In this document: positions 36,799 through 45,015 of the stretch, piece after piece
Layout of the letters: each line of letters opens with the position of its first letter
How positions within the stretch are numbered: position 1 is the first letter of the stretch
Source of the DNA: DAOMFM01 sp035429825
GTDB lineage: Bacteria > Acidobacteriota > Blastocatellia > UBA7656 > JADIYM01
NCBI GenBank assembly: GCA_044224215.1
Contig: JBGAKX010000007.1
Location: forward strand, 1 to 64,000
DNA: 64,000 nucleotides
Direction: 5' to 3'
Position numbers and translations under genes: made by a program
The notes under the pieces: model-generated
The model's input: only the letters and a program-made list of their open reading frames with translations
Database searches by the model: none
Told to the model about the DNA's origin: nothing

Positions 36799-37500
36799 CT
36801 ACTCAAAAAAGACCGCGACGTCGTCAAACGGCTTGCGACGGATGTTCGGCACGGTTGCACCGTCGGCAGGATATCCAACCGGCAGAATAAGATACGGGCG
36901 CTCGTTGCGAGGCCGCTCGAGAATCTTCGCCAGAAACCCCATCGGGTTCGGCGTGTGCGTGACGGTGACGAGACCCGCGTTGTGGATCGCCGCGATAAGC
37001 AGGCCCGTCGCGATGCCTACCGATTCCATGACGTAGTAGTGCTTTTCGCGCTCCGAATCCCGCGCGCCGTCATACCCGACTTTGTCGTGCTCGGTGTAGT
37101 CGATCCGGAAGACGACGACGAGCCACGGGGCGACCTCGAGGAACTCCTTGTGCCAGTCGGTGCCGAGCGGCTCGAGGTGCCGCTTCCACGCGTCCGGAAA
37201 GCGACGCGTGTAGTTCTCGCGCTCCTCCTCTTCGGCGGCGAGGCGAATCTCGCGCTTGATGACAGGATTCGACACGGCCACAAACCGCCACGGCTGCTGG
37301 TTCGCTCCCGACGGCGCCGTCGCGCCGGTTGCGATCAGCGTGGATATGAGCTCTCGAGGAACGGGTTCGCTTGAAAAGTCGCGAACGGTGCGGCGCGACG
37401 CGAGCAGATCGCGAAACGCGCGTGCCCTGCGAGCCTGTTCGTCTGCCGGTATCCGGTCGAATGTCAGCGGAATGCGATCCATGTCGTCGTGTGAGGTCAT
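36799..37500 (-). CDS. Nitroreductase-superfamily flavoprotein, iodotyrosine deiodinase-like
   Basis: A 233-residue FMN enzyme with the nitroreductase fold (FMN phosphate region RRTVRDFSSEPV; PSGANQQPW). It is closer to iodotyrosine deiodinase (IYD) than to ordinary nitroreductases: the active-site lid residues Glu 93, Tyr 97 and Lys 118 occur with the same spacing as E153, Y157 and K178 of the mouse enzyme, and the segments VTHTPNPMGFL, LILPVGYPADGATVP and RRKPFDD match its C-terminal part. Reductive dehalogenation of halotyrosines is therefore plausible. Bacterial IYD homologues are known. BluB is excluded by the lid. Confidence 0.85.
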   Translation of the reverse strand: MTSHDDMDRIPLTFDRIPADEQARRARAFRDLLASRRTVRDFSSEPVPRELISTLIATGATAPSGANQQPWRFVAVSNPVIKREIRLAAEEEERENYTRRFPDAWKRHLEPLGTDWHKEFLEVAPWLVVVFRIDYTEHDKVGYDGARDSEREKHYYVMESVGIATGLLIAAIHNAGLVTVTHTPNPMGFLAKILERPRNERPYLILPVGYPADGATVPNIRRKPFDDVAVFFE

Positions 37501-37586
37501 CGGCTACTCCGCATCGGTGTCTGTCATGGAATCCGCGGTGCGATGTCCGGGATCCAGTGGACTGTAGATGACCAAATTGCGCGCGT

Positions 37587-38309
37587 CTATTCCTCGTGCG
37601 AACGGCGCACGTCGACGAATGCCCGCTTGAGGTCGTCCGGCGAGTGGCCGAGCCAGTAACGGACCCGCAGCCACCACATGCGCAACGTCGTCCTCCACGG
37701 TCCCATCTGCGCGTATCTGCGATCGGACAGAACCACCGGACCCGACAGCACGACAAAGCGCCCAACCCGCTTGAGCCGCGTGACGAAATCCACGTCTTCG
37801 AAGAGCGGCCACGGCTTGAATCCCTCGAGACGATCGAAAGCCTTGCGCGTTGCGAAGATCGCCTGATCGCCGGTTGCCGTCCGGGTCGCGCGCGTGCGGG
37901 CGTTGATTCCGGCCGCAATCAACGGCATCGAACGCGGCGACCGGGATTCGCGGGCGAACGCGATCGTGAACGCCCCGCCCGCGACACGGTCGTCGTCGAG
38001 CGCGGCCGCAACGCGTGCGATCGCGTCACGAGGCAGCCACGCGTCGGCGTGAAGGAACAGCACGATGTCCGTTGCCGCCAGCGCCGCGCCGGCATTCATC
38101 TGCAAACCGCGTCCGCGTGGCGCCTGGACCATAAACATCGATGCGCCATCGACGTGTTTCTCGAGCAACTCGCGCGATCCGTCCGTGCTGCCGCCGTCGC
38201 AGAACACGACGCCGTCGGGCGGAGGCGCCAGCGCGCGAAGTCGCGCAATGGTCTCGGGAAGCACGCGGAGCTCGTCGAGCACCGGAACGACCACCGTCAC
38301 CGTGCGCAT
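37587..38309 (-). CDS. Glycosyltransferase family 2 (TIGR04283-like)
   Basis: A 240-residue GT-A glycosyltransferase: TVVVPVLDELRVLPETI at the start, the nucleotide-sugar motif FCDGGSTDGS, the metal-binding DxD-like HADAWLPRD and the late EDVDFVTRLKR motif. It matches the TIGR04283 subgroup, often found beside TVP38-type membrane proteins. Here it overlaps in cluster with such a gene (38314-39063, four bases upstream). The start at 38309 is chosen since MRTVTVVVPV is a normal beginning. The acceptor (lipid or polysaccharide) is unknown. Confidence 0.85.
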   Translation of the reverse strand: MRTVTVVVPVLDELRVLPETIARLRALAPPPDGVVFCDGGSTDGSRELLEKHVDGASMFMVQAPRGRGLQMNAGAALAATDIVLFLHADAWLPRDAIARVAAALDDDRVAGGAFTIAFARESRSPRSMPLIAAGINARTRATRTATGDQAIFATRKAFDRLEGFKPWPLFEDVDFVTRLKRVGRFVVLSGPVVLSDRRYAQMGPWRTTLRMWWLRVRYWLGHSPDDLKRAFVDVRRSHEE

Positions 38310-38313
38310 CGCG

Positions 38314-39063
38314 TCACTCCGGCGGCGCGTCGGGGACACGACGTGAACGACGCGACTGAACAAGCTTGAACACGGGCGGCAGGATCGCGAGGACGCCGAG
38401 AAGCGCGAAGGCGGCGATCACGTCCCGGTTCACAAACGATCGAACATCAATTGACGTCAGCGGCGCGTTGACGTCCGCAAGCGTCCGTCCAATCGCGGCT
38501 GCGATGTTTGCATACACGAACACTGCCGGAACGATCCCGATCATCGTTGCGAGCGTGTAGTCCCTCAGTGCGACACCCGACAGCCCCCATGCGAAGTTCA
38601 CGACATTGAACGGGAACACCGGGACGAGTCGCGTGAAGAGGACGGCGCTGAATCCCGATCCTGCCACGGTCCTGTCGAACCGTTCGACCGCGCCGCCAGC
38701 CATGAATCGCTCGACCGTCGAGCGGCCGGCGTATCGGCTGATCAGAAACGCACCGACCGCTCCGATCGAGGCGCCGACGACGACGAGCGCGCCGCCGAGA
38801 AACGTGCCGAACAGCAGGCCACCGGCAAGCGTCAGCAGCAGTCCCGGAAACGCAAACAGTGTCCCGACGACGTAGATGACGATGAAGGCGACCGGGGCGA
38901 GGGCGCCGGCGCTGTCGCGTGCCTGGTAGATGTCGGCAACCGTCAGCCTGTCGAGCACGCCCGACCAGCGAATCAGCACGGCGAAGCCGACGACGCACAC
39001 GGCAAGCGCGACGAGCTTCAGCCACCCGCGGTCGGACGTGGTGTTGTCAGGCGGCGATGGCAT
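38314..39063 (-). CDS. TVP38/TMEM64-family membrane protein (DedA superfamily)
   Basis: A 249-residue protein with five to six membrane segments. The conserved VTT core is visible: FPGLLLTLAGGLLFGTFLG and RFDRTVAGSGFSAVLFTRLVPVFPFNVVNFAWGL with the Arg-Pro motifs. These proteins are thought to flip or scramble lipids. It lies between the transporter (39047 onward, overlapping by 17 bases) and the glycosyltransferase, so all three are probably one operon. The ATG at 39063 places the first membrane helix at about residue 15. Confidence 0.85.
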   Translation of the reverse strand: MPSPPDNTTSDRGWLKLVALAVCVVGFAVLIRWSGVLDRLTVADIYQARDSAGALAPVAFIVIYVVGTLFAFPGLLLTLAGGLLFGTFLGGALVVVGASIGAVGAFLISRYAGRSTVERFMAGGAVERFDRTVAGSGFSAVLFTRLVPVFPFNVVNFAWGLSGVALRDYTLATMIGIVPAVFVYANIAAAIGRTLADVNAPLTSIDVRSFVNRDVIAAFALLGVLAILPPVFKLVQSRRSRRVPDAPPE

Positions 39064-40285
39064 TGGCGTCCTCCGCGGGCCTGCGGACGAAGAGCCCGAA
39101 CAGCAGCGATGCGACCAGACCCAGTCCTGCGCACGACAGAAAAGCCAGCTGCGGTCCGCCGTAGGTCCATAGAACACCCATCAGGAGCGATGCGGGAAAT
39201 ACGGTGATGCCGAGTGCGAGGTTGTATACACCAAACGCGGTGCCGCGCTGATCCTCCCTGACGAGATCGGCGACGAGCGCCTTTTCGGCGCCCTCGGCAA
39301 GGCCAAAGTACGCGCCGTAGACGATGAACAACGACCAGACCTCCCATCGGGTCGTCGCAAACGCGAATCCCGCATACACGGCTGCGTACACGAGCCAACC
39401 TGCGATGATCAGCCGTTTTCGTCCGAGCCGATCCGACAGGTCGCCGCCGACGATCGACGTGACGACCTTTGACACGTGCAGGATCGCCCACAGCAGCGGC
39501 AGCGTCGACGTCGAAACACCAGCTGTCGTCGCGCGAAGCAGAAGGAACGCGTCGGACGAATTCGACAGCGTGAAGAGGGCCAGCGTACCCATGAACACGA
39601 GAAAGTTGCCGCTGAAGCCGCGCAGCGAGACGCGTGGGCGCTGCGCCGCCGATCCGTCGGTCCTCGGCTGGCGAACGGCTTCCCGAACAAACGCGACGGC
39701 GATCACGACCGAAAGAAATCCCGGAATCGCCGCGACGAGAAACACGTGACGCAGCTCGAGCGTGGTCGGCGCGTCGGCGCTTGCCGCGAAGACGTACAAC
39801 AGCACGAACGCCAGCAACGGCCCGATGACCGCGCCGCTGTGGTCCATTGCGCGATGGAATCCGAAGGCGAGGCCTCGCTGCTCCACCTCCGAGCTGTCGG
39901 CGATCAACGCGTCCCGCGGCGCGCCGCGAATCCCCTTCCCGATGCGGTCTGCCATGCGCGCCGCCAGCGCGAGCGGCCAGCTGGTGGCGAGCGCGAGCGC
40001 CGTCCGCGCGACAGCCGCTGCGCCGTAACCGAAGACAACCAGCGGCTTGCGCTGGCCGAAGCGGTCGCTCAGGTATCCGGCGAAGAGCTTCAGAATGCTG
40101 GACGTCGATTCGGAGAGGCCTTCGATGACACCGATGATCGCGGGCGAAGCGCCCAGCGACAGCGACAGAAAGATTGGCAGGAGCGGATAGATGATCTCGC
40201 TCGACGCGTCATTCAGGAGGCTGACAAAGCCGATCGCGTAGACATTGCGCGGCAGGCCTCGCGTGCGACCAAGGAGACCGCTCAT
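39047..40285 (-). CDS. Major facilitator superfamily transporter
   Basis: A 412-residue protein with twelve predicted helices. It contains the cytoplasmic loop motif GYLSDRFGQRKPLVV between helices 2 and 3 and a second copy, GGDLSDRLGRKRL, in the second half. The start segment GFVSLLNDASSEIIYPLLPIFL is typical of a bacterial MFS group often described as export proteins. The substrate is unknown. The ATG overlaps the stop of the TIGR00725 gene (ATGA), and the end overlaps the TVP38 gene. Confidence 0.88.
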   Translation of the reverse strand: MSGLLGRTRGLPRNVYAIGFVSLLNDASSEIIYPLLPIFLSLSLGASPAIIGVIEGLSESTSSILKLFAGYLSDRFGQRKPLVVFGYGAAAVARTALALATSWPLALAARMADRIGKGIRGAPRDALIADSSEVEQRGLAFGFHRAMDHSGAVIGPLLAFVLLYVFAASADAPTTLELRHVFLVAAIPGFLSVVIAVAFVREAVRQPRTDGSAAQRPRVSLRGFSGNFLVFMGTLALFTLSNSSDAFLLLRATTAGVSTSTLPLLWAILHVSKVVTSIVGGDLSDRLGRKRLIIAGWLVYAAVYAGFAFATTRWEVWSLFIVYGAYFGLAEGAEKALVADLVREDQRGTAFGVYNLALGITVFPASLLMGVLWTYGGPQLAFLSCAGLGLVASLLFGLFVRRPAEDANAIAA

Positions 40286-40782
40286 GTCCGGATTCCCCGG
40301 AGCGCCGTAGCGACGGCTTCGGCTGCCGTCGTGGCGATCATTGGCTGCTCGCCGACGCCCGATGCCGACAGCTCCCACGAGCCCACGACGACAACGGGCC
40401 GGCCGATCTTCATTGCGAGCGCAATCTCCGAGAGCGTGCCGTATCCACCCGCGATCGCGATGACGGCATCGCTCGAGCACGCATTGATCCAGTTGCGGCC
40501 GTCCGACATTCCCGTAAAGATCGCGACGTCGACGTATGGATTGGGGGGCGTCTCGCGGGCGTCGCGGCCCGGAAGGACTCCGACGACAAGCCCGCCGCTG
40601 TCGCGTGCGCCGCGGGCCGCGGCTTCCATCACACCGCCAAGGCCTCCGCACAGGAGAATCGCTCCGGACTGCGCGACGAGGCGGCCCACGTCGTACGCCA
40701 GGTCCGATACGTCGGGCGCGCACGATCCGGCGCCCATCACACCGATCGTCGGCCGGCGTCCGCAGGGCCCCGTCTCCTTCAC
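40282..40782 (-). CDS. TIGR00725-family (LOG/lysine decarboxylase-fold) protein
   Basis: A 166-residue Rossmann protein related to LOG-type nucleoside-monophosphate phosphoribohydrolases. The nucleotide motif is LCGGLGGVMEAAARGA, and the second motif AGGYGTLSEIALAMKIGRPV is a variant of the usual PGGxGTxxE. Cytokinin-type activity has been shown only for some LOG proteins; for TIGR00725 members the role is not established. It is joined at both ends by ATGA overlaps to the SRAP and MFS genes. Confidence 0.85.
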   Translation of the reverse strand: MKETGPCGRRPTIGVMGAGSCAPDVSDLAYDVGRLVAQSGAILLCGGLGGVMEAAARGARDSGGLVVGVLPGRDARETPPNPYVDVAIFTGMSDGRNWINACSSDAVIAIAGGYGTLSEIALAMKIGRPVVVVGSWELSASGVGEQPMIATTAAEAVATALRGIRT

Positions 40783-41447
40783 CCGTTCGCCTCGACTGGT
40801 TCTATGCAGAGCGCGTCGTCGGTCATCGGCGAGTTGACGCGGCGCGACACCGCGTGCGCTTCGAAATCATCGTCCGCGTACGGAACGAGCAGCGACAACG
40901 CGTCGGCGACCTTGGTGTCGGGCGCGAGCCACGTCCGCTCGACACTTGCCTGGAGAATCGCGGGCATCCGGTTGTGAATCGTGGACAGCAGCGCGTTTGG
41001 CTCGACCGTGATGATGGAGCACGTGCGGAGCTCTGACTCGTCCGGTGCTCGCCACGTCTCCCAGATACCCGCAAACGCAAAGAGCCCGCGATCGCGCCGA
41101 ACGATGTGCATCGGCGTCCGGACATTTCCGTCGCGCTGCCACTCATAGAATCCGTCGGCCGGAATCAGACACCGCCGCTTGGCGATAGCCCTCCGGTATG
41201 CGGGTTTCTCGGCGAGCGTCTCGGCACGGGCGTTGATCATTCTGTTCCCTATCGACGCCTCTTTTGCCCAGAACGGCACCAGCCCCCACTTCAACCGCTG
41301 GAAACGGGGCTCGTCCTCCTGGACAATCGCCGCAACCTGTTGCATCGGAGCGATGTTGAACCGCGGCTGCAGGTCGTCCGGAACGTCCACTCCAAACCGT
41401 GCGGCCACGTCCTTGGCGCTCTGATGAAGCGTGAATCGTCCACACAT
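40779..41447 (-). CDS. SRAP-domain DNA-repair protein (YedK/HMCES-like)
   Basis: A 222-residue SRAP protein with all key residues: the catalytic Cys 2 (MCGRFTLH), Asn in INARAET, Glu in GFYEW and His in IHNRMP. Such proteins form a stable thiazolidine link with abasic sites in single-stranded DNA and protect them. It heads a run of ATGA-coupled genes (SRAP, TIGR00725, MFS, TVP38, glycosyltransferase). The initiator Met must be removed to expose Cys 2. An SOS box was not recognised upstream. Confidence 0.95.
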   Translation of the reverse strand: MCGRFTLHQSAKDVAARFGVDVPDDLQPRFNIAPMQQVAAIVQEDEPRFQRLKWGLVPFWAKEASIGNRMINARAETLAEKPAYRRAIAKRRCLIPADGFYEWQRDGNVRTPMHIVRRDRGLFAFAGIWETWRAPDESELRTCSIITVEPNALLSTIHNRMPAILQASVERTWLAPDTKVADALSLLVPYADDDFEAHAVSRRVNSPMTDDALCIEPVEANG

Positions 41448-41627
41448 GAATGTAGGAGCCTCTTTGGTATCAGAATTTTAGTGTTGAAACCGGATAGCTT
41501 TGGCATCATACTCCGCCGTGAGAAGCGGGCCAATCGGCGGCGATGGCCCTGCCCACCCCCCTCACATCTCACACCGGCACACAACTTGATACCGTCCCCG
41601 TACGATAGTGCGCGGAAGGAGATTGGC

Positions 41628-42305
41628 ATGGACGTGGAACCGCTCGTGTCCGTATCGGGGTTGCTCGCATTTGCACGGGAATCGAACCGGTTGATGATCG
41701 GGGGCCTTGTAAGTTCAATTCGCGAGTGTGGCAACGAGTCCTACTCGTTGTGGAAGCACTCGCTTGCCGTCGCGTCGACGGCGCGCCGACTCGCGCTGGA
41801 ACTGGGCCTTTCGATCGAGGAGCGCCGGCTGACCTATCTCGGCGGCCTGCTGCATGATGTTGGGAAGACTGCGCTTGCTCCTGCAACACTGTTCAAGCCG
41901 GGACCGCTCAACGCGGCCGAGCGGGACCATCTGAACCTGCACCCTGCGCTTGGCGCCGGAATGGTCGCGGACCTCGGAATCGGCCACGTGTCGGATGCGG
42001 TGCACTATCACCACGAGTTGTTTGACGGTTCGGGATACCCGTTCGGTCTGGCGCGTGACGAAATCCCGCTCGTCGCACGTGTCGTCGGCGTCGCGGACTA
42101 CTTCGAGGCGCTCTGCGAATCGCGCCCGTACCGCCCGCTCGCTGCCACGTCGACCGAGGCGCTCGAGGTTATCGGCTCGCTCGCGAGAGCCGGCAAGTTG
42201 GATCCCGAGATCACGAACGCCCTGCCGAGTGTCGCCCAGACCGGCTCGCCCATACCGTCAAGATATTTTGACAGGGTCGCCGGTTTCTTTGAGCTCACAT
42301 TTTGA
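41628..42305 (+). CDS. HD-GYP-type phosphohydrolase (c-di-GMP phosphodiesterase-like)
   Basis: A 225-residue protein made of a single HD domain. Metal ligands are seen in YSLWKHS, GGLLHDVGKTAL and the HH pair HYHHELFDGSGYP, the last being a good GYP motif (HHExxDGxGYP). IPLVARVVGVADYFEALCESRPYR completes the family signature. It should degrade c-di-GMP to GMP or pGpG. No sensory domain is present, so the protein may work with a partner. The ATG at 41628 follows an AAGGAGA ribosome site. Confidence 0.88.
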   Translation: MDVEPLVSVSGLLAFARESNRLMIGGLVSSIRECGNESYSLWKHSLAVASTARRLALELGLSIEERRLTYLGGLLHDVGKTALAPATLFKPGPLNAAERDHLNLHPALGAGMVADLGIGHVSDAVHYHHELFDGSGYPFGLARDEIPLVARVVGVADYFEALCESRPYRPLAATSTEALEVIGSLARAGKLDPEITNALPSVAQTGSPIPSRYFDRVAGFFELTF

Positions 42306-42684
42306 TCTGATCGCACAATGACGGGTCCAGCAGCAGGAGGATTCCCGCTGGCTGATCGACCGTCTGGGGCACGGGCACTGCCTTGCGCGTATTGCGCGGA
42401 CGCTTCTGGGCTGACCGGCTTCGGGATCGCGCCCGGTTGGCCGCCTTCGAACTGCCGTCACCACCCGTATCGTCGTCGCCAAACACCTTGAAGACCTTTA
42501 CGCGAACTGCCAGGTCCGTGAGGTCCGGGCGGGTCGAGAGGGATTTCGACGACCGACCGTCGAGCCCGGCGTGGGATGCGCCTCGTGCAAACGACGCCGT
42601 TTCGCCATGAGCCGAGACGGCTGCAAGCACGCACACGAGGAGCGCCGACGCCGCCTGACCGATCGATGCGAAACGGATTCTCAT
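42295..42684 (-). CDS. Small secreted basic protein of unknown function
   Basis: A 129-residue protein with a signal peptide (MRIRFASIGQAASALLVCVL, cleavage near SAHG), followed by an acidic-to-basic low-complexity stretch (SSKAANRARSRSRSAQKRPR) and a short hydrophobic C-terminus. No family is recognised. The ATG at 42684 was chosen because it starts the signal peptide. The 3' end overlaps the HD-GYP gene end by 11 bases (convergent). Confidence 0.55.
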   Translation of the reverse strand: MRIRFASIGQAASALLVCVLAAVSAHGETASFARGASHAGLDGRSSKSLSTRPDLTDLAVRVKVFKVFGDDDTGGDGSSKAANRARSRSRSAQKRPRNTRKAVPVPQTVDQPAGILLLLDPSLCDQIKM

Positions 42685-42817
42685 AAACAGTTCCGGGAGT
42701 ATAGAACGAATCGCCCTCCAGTCTCTAACACACATTTGCTCCCGAGTGCGCCGATTCGACGTAAAATGTTGCAAAACAACGAGTACGGCCGAGATATTCG
42801 TTGCGACGCGTCCAGCA

Positions 42818-43804
42818 TCAACGCATCGCGAGCACGCCGGCGCCTTTCAATGTGCCCGTTCGCAGCGCTGCGAGCGCCTCGTTTGCCTGGAGAAGATCGT
42901 AGACCGTGACTTCGGTCCGAACCGGTACGCGCGGCGCCAGTTGCAAGAACTCCTCGCCGTCCTTGCGCGTCAGGTTCGCCACCGACCGCACCGTCCGTTC
43001 TCCCCACAATATCTCGTATGGAAACGACGGGATGTCACTCATGTGAATCCCGGCGCAGACGACCGTCCCGCCCTTCGCCGTCATCCGCAGCGCAGCCGGG
43101 ACCAGCTCGCCGGCCGGCGCAAAGATGATCGCCGCGTCGAGTTCCTCGGGCGGAGTCGTCGACGTGTCGCCTGCCCATTGTGCGCCAAGCGATAACGCGA
43201 ATTCCTGACCGGCCCGGTCCCCGGGTCGTGTAAACGCAAATACGCGCCGGCCCTGATGACTCGCCACCTGAACGAGGATGTGGGCCGCCGCGCCAAACCC
43301 AAAGAAGCCGATCCGTTCGCCTTCGCCTGCAATGGTCAGGGCCCGGTACCCGATCAGGCCTGCGCAGAGCAGCGGCGCAGCGGCGAGATCGCCAAATGCG
43401 TCGGGTATCGGAAAGCAGAAGCGTGCATCGGCCACCGCATACTCCGCATAGCCGCCATCGATGTCGTAGCCGGTGAAGCGCGCCTGATCGCACAGATTCT
43501 CGCGGCCGGACCGGCAGTACCTGCACGCTCCGCACGTCCAGCCAAGCCACGGAATGCCGACACGCTGGCCCTCGCCGACCGTGTCGACACGGGTTCCGGT
43601 CGAGACGATCGTGCCGACGATCTGGTGGCCCGGAATGAGCGGAAGCTTCGGATGTGTGAGCTCTCCGTCGAGAATGTGGAGATCGGTCCGGCAGATTCCG
43701 CACGCGTGAACTCGCAAGAGCGCCTGGTCGGGACCCGGCTCGGGAATGGTGACCGTGCACTCGACAAGACGCGCCCCGGGACCATCCATTCGCATTGCGC
43801 GCAT
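42818..43804 (-). CDS. Zinc-dependent alcohol dehydrogenase (AdhA-like)
   Basis: A 328-residue medium-chain dehydrogenase. The catalytic zinc site is CGICRTDLHILDGE with GHQIVG; the structural zinc cysteines occur in CGACRYCRSGRENLC. The coenzyme domain has GFFGFGAAAHILVQVA, an atypical form of the usual GxGxxG. The protein resembles the TIGR02822 class of AdhA-like enzymes, for which the natural alcohol is not defined. The ATG at 43804 (or 43795) is preferred to the longer frame. Confidence 0.88.
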   Translation of the reverse strand: MRAMRMDGPGARLVECTVTIPEPGPDQALLRVHACGICRTDLHILDGELTHPKLPLIPGHQIVGTIVSTGTRVDTVGEGQRVGIPWLGWTCGACRYCRSGRENLCDQARFTGYDIDGGYAEYAVADARFCFPIPDAFGDLAAAPLLCAGLIGYRALTIAGEGERIGFFGFGAAAHILVQVASHQGRRVFAFTRPGDRAGQEFALSLGAQWAGDTSTTPPEELDAAIIFAPAGELVPAALRMTAKGGTVVCAGIHMSDIPSFPYEILWGERTVRSVANLTRKDGEEFLQLAPRVPVRTEVTVYDLLQANEALAALRTGTLKGAGVLAMR

Positions 43805-43947
43805 ATCGACCGTGTAGTGCACCCGGACGACATCCGTCAACCGCGCACAAACTTTTCACCGGTTCTTTCACACGACTCACACAAGTTTCTTTGAGCCGAG
43901 CCACGCGATTCTCCTAAAAAGCACTGAGTTCACGAGATTTCAACGTG

Positions 43948-43963
43948 CGGCACGCTTCTTGAA
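43948..43963 (+). promoter_or_regulatory. Possible -24/-12 (sigma54-type) element before the secretion operon
   Basis: The sequence CGGCACG-CTTC-TTGAA matches the consensus TGGCACG-N4-TTGCA at all but two positions, but the -12 GC is GA here, which weakens it. It lies 55 bases before the sigma factor ATG. A sigma54 activator is encoded at 20848-22362, so the idea is testable. No good -35/-10 pair was seen in this gap. Confidence 0.3.
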
Positions 43964-44017
43964 ACACCGTTGCCGCGTACCCCCACGGCAACTCTTGCAG
44001 ACCGGAAGGAGACCGAT

Positions 44018-44701
44018 ATGAGCGCTGTTCTCGAGAAGCTCGAGTCTTCACGCACGCGCACGAACCGGACACGAAAGACGAAGGAGGCTGCCCACCGCGA
44101 CCTCCTCGTGACCAAGTACAGGCCGTACGTGCTCAAGCTCGCGCGCGTGATTGCCGAGACGGTGCCGATACACGTCGAGTTGGACGACCTGATTGGCTGG
44201 GGCCATTGGGGGCTCATGGAAGCCGCAACCCGGTTTGATCCCGATCGCGGCGTTGCGTTCCGAACGTTTGCGCACCGGCGAATCGTCGGCGCGATGTACG
44301 ACGGCCTTCGCCGCGAGCAAAGCGTCACGTCACGGCTGCCGTTGCCCGACGACGAGCTCCTCGGCCCCGGGAGCGTCCAGGTGGCGGACGGCGCATACGC
44401 GACCGAACCGATCTACTTCGGACCGCGCGCGATGCCCGGCGCAACGCCGTCGGCGGCGCATCAGGAGCACGAACTCCTGCTCGGCGAGTTGCAGGCGCAG
44501 CTCGCACGAGCGCTCAAGACGTTGACGCCCCTCGAGCGGGCGATCATCCGGCAGCGGTATTTCAACGATCAACCTGTCCAGAAGCTGTGCAAGCGAACGC
44601 GATTCTCGAAGTCGTGGCTGTCGCGAGTGCACGGACGGGCGCTTGCGCGCCTCCGCGAAAGCATGGCCGAGGCTCAGCGTCACACGGTGAGCGGCAAATG
44701 A
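44018..44701 (+). CDS. FliA/WhiG-like sigma-70 family factor heading the type III secretion operon
   Basis: A 227-residue sigma factor. Region 2 reads VELDDLIGWGHWGLMEAATRFD followed by GVAFRTFAHRRIVGAMYDGLR, close to sigma28 proteins. Region 4 is LTPLERAIIRQRYFNDQPVQKL with a helix-turn-helix (FSKSWLSRVHGRAL). Region 3 is partly replaced by an unusual linker (PDDELLGPGSVQVADGAYATEP). It has a strong AAGGAGA ribosome site, and its stop overlaps the next start (ATGA), so production is coupled to the rod subunit. It may transcribe secretion genes elsewhere in the genome. Confidence 0.85.
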   Translation: MSAVLEKLESSRTRTNRTRKTKEAAHRDLLVTKYRPYVLKLARVIAETVPIHVELDDLIGWGHWGLMEAATRFDPDRGVAFRTFAHRRIVGAMYDGLRREQSVTSRLPLPDDELLGPGSVQVADGAYATEPIYFGPRAMPGATPSAAHQEHELLLGELQAQLARALKTLTPLERAIIRQRYFNDQPVQKLCKRTRFSKSWLSRVHGRALARLRESMAEAQRHTVSGK

Positions 44702-45015
44702 GCGGCCCGATCTCACGCACTCAGGCACCGACGTCGCACGTTGGTCAGCGCGCGAACGGGCTCGCCGGGGCCGAGCGCTTGGCCCAAAACACGCCACCGC
44801 ACACGTCGTTTGCCGCGACGCTCGAGCGTGCGACGCGCGCGCTCGAATCGCCCGTCGCGTCGGCCGCCCGCGCCTCCGGCCCGACATCGCCGATGGCGGA
44901 AGCCATCGAGCTCCAGGCGCGCGTCTACCGGGACGCGGAGCGTATCGAGCTTGCGTCCAAACTGCTCGACCACGCGGTCGGGGCCGTGAAGACGGTGCTC
45001 CAGACGAGGGTGTGA
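44698..45015 (+). CDS. sctI: SctI-like inner-rod protein
   Basis: A 105-residue protein whose C-terminal 40 residues (MAEAIELQARVYRDAERIEL, then SKLLDHAVGAVKTVLQTRV) match the C-terminal helix of inner-rod proteins such as YscI/PrgJ: a pattern of LQxxVY...VELASKxxxxAxxxVKxxLxxxV. The N-terminus is low-complexity. It starts inside the sigma factor stop (ATGA) and precedes sctJ directly, the usual position in injectisome operons. A FliE-type role is the other possibility. The length is normal. Confidence 0.8.
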   Translation: MSGPISRTQAPTSHVGQRANGLAGAERLAQNTPPHTSFAATLERATRALESPVASAARASGPTSPMAEAIELQARVYRDAERIELASKLLDHAVGAVKTVLQTRV

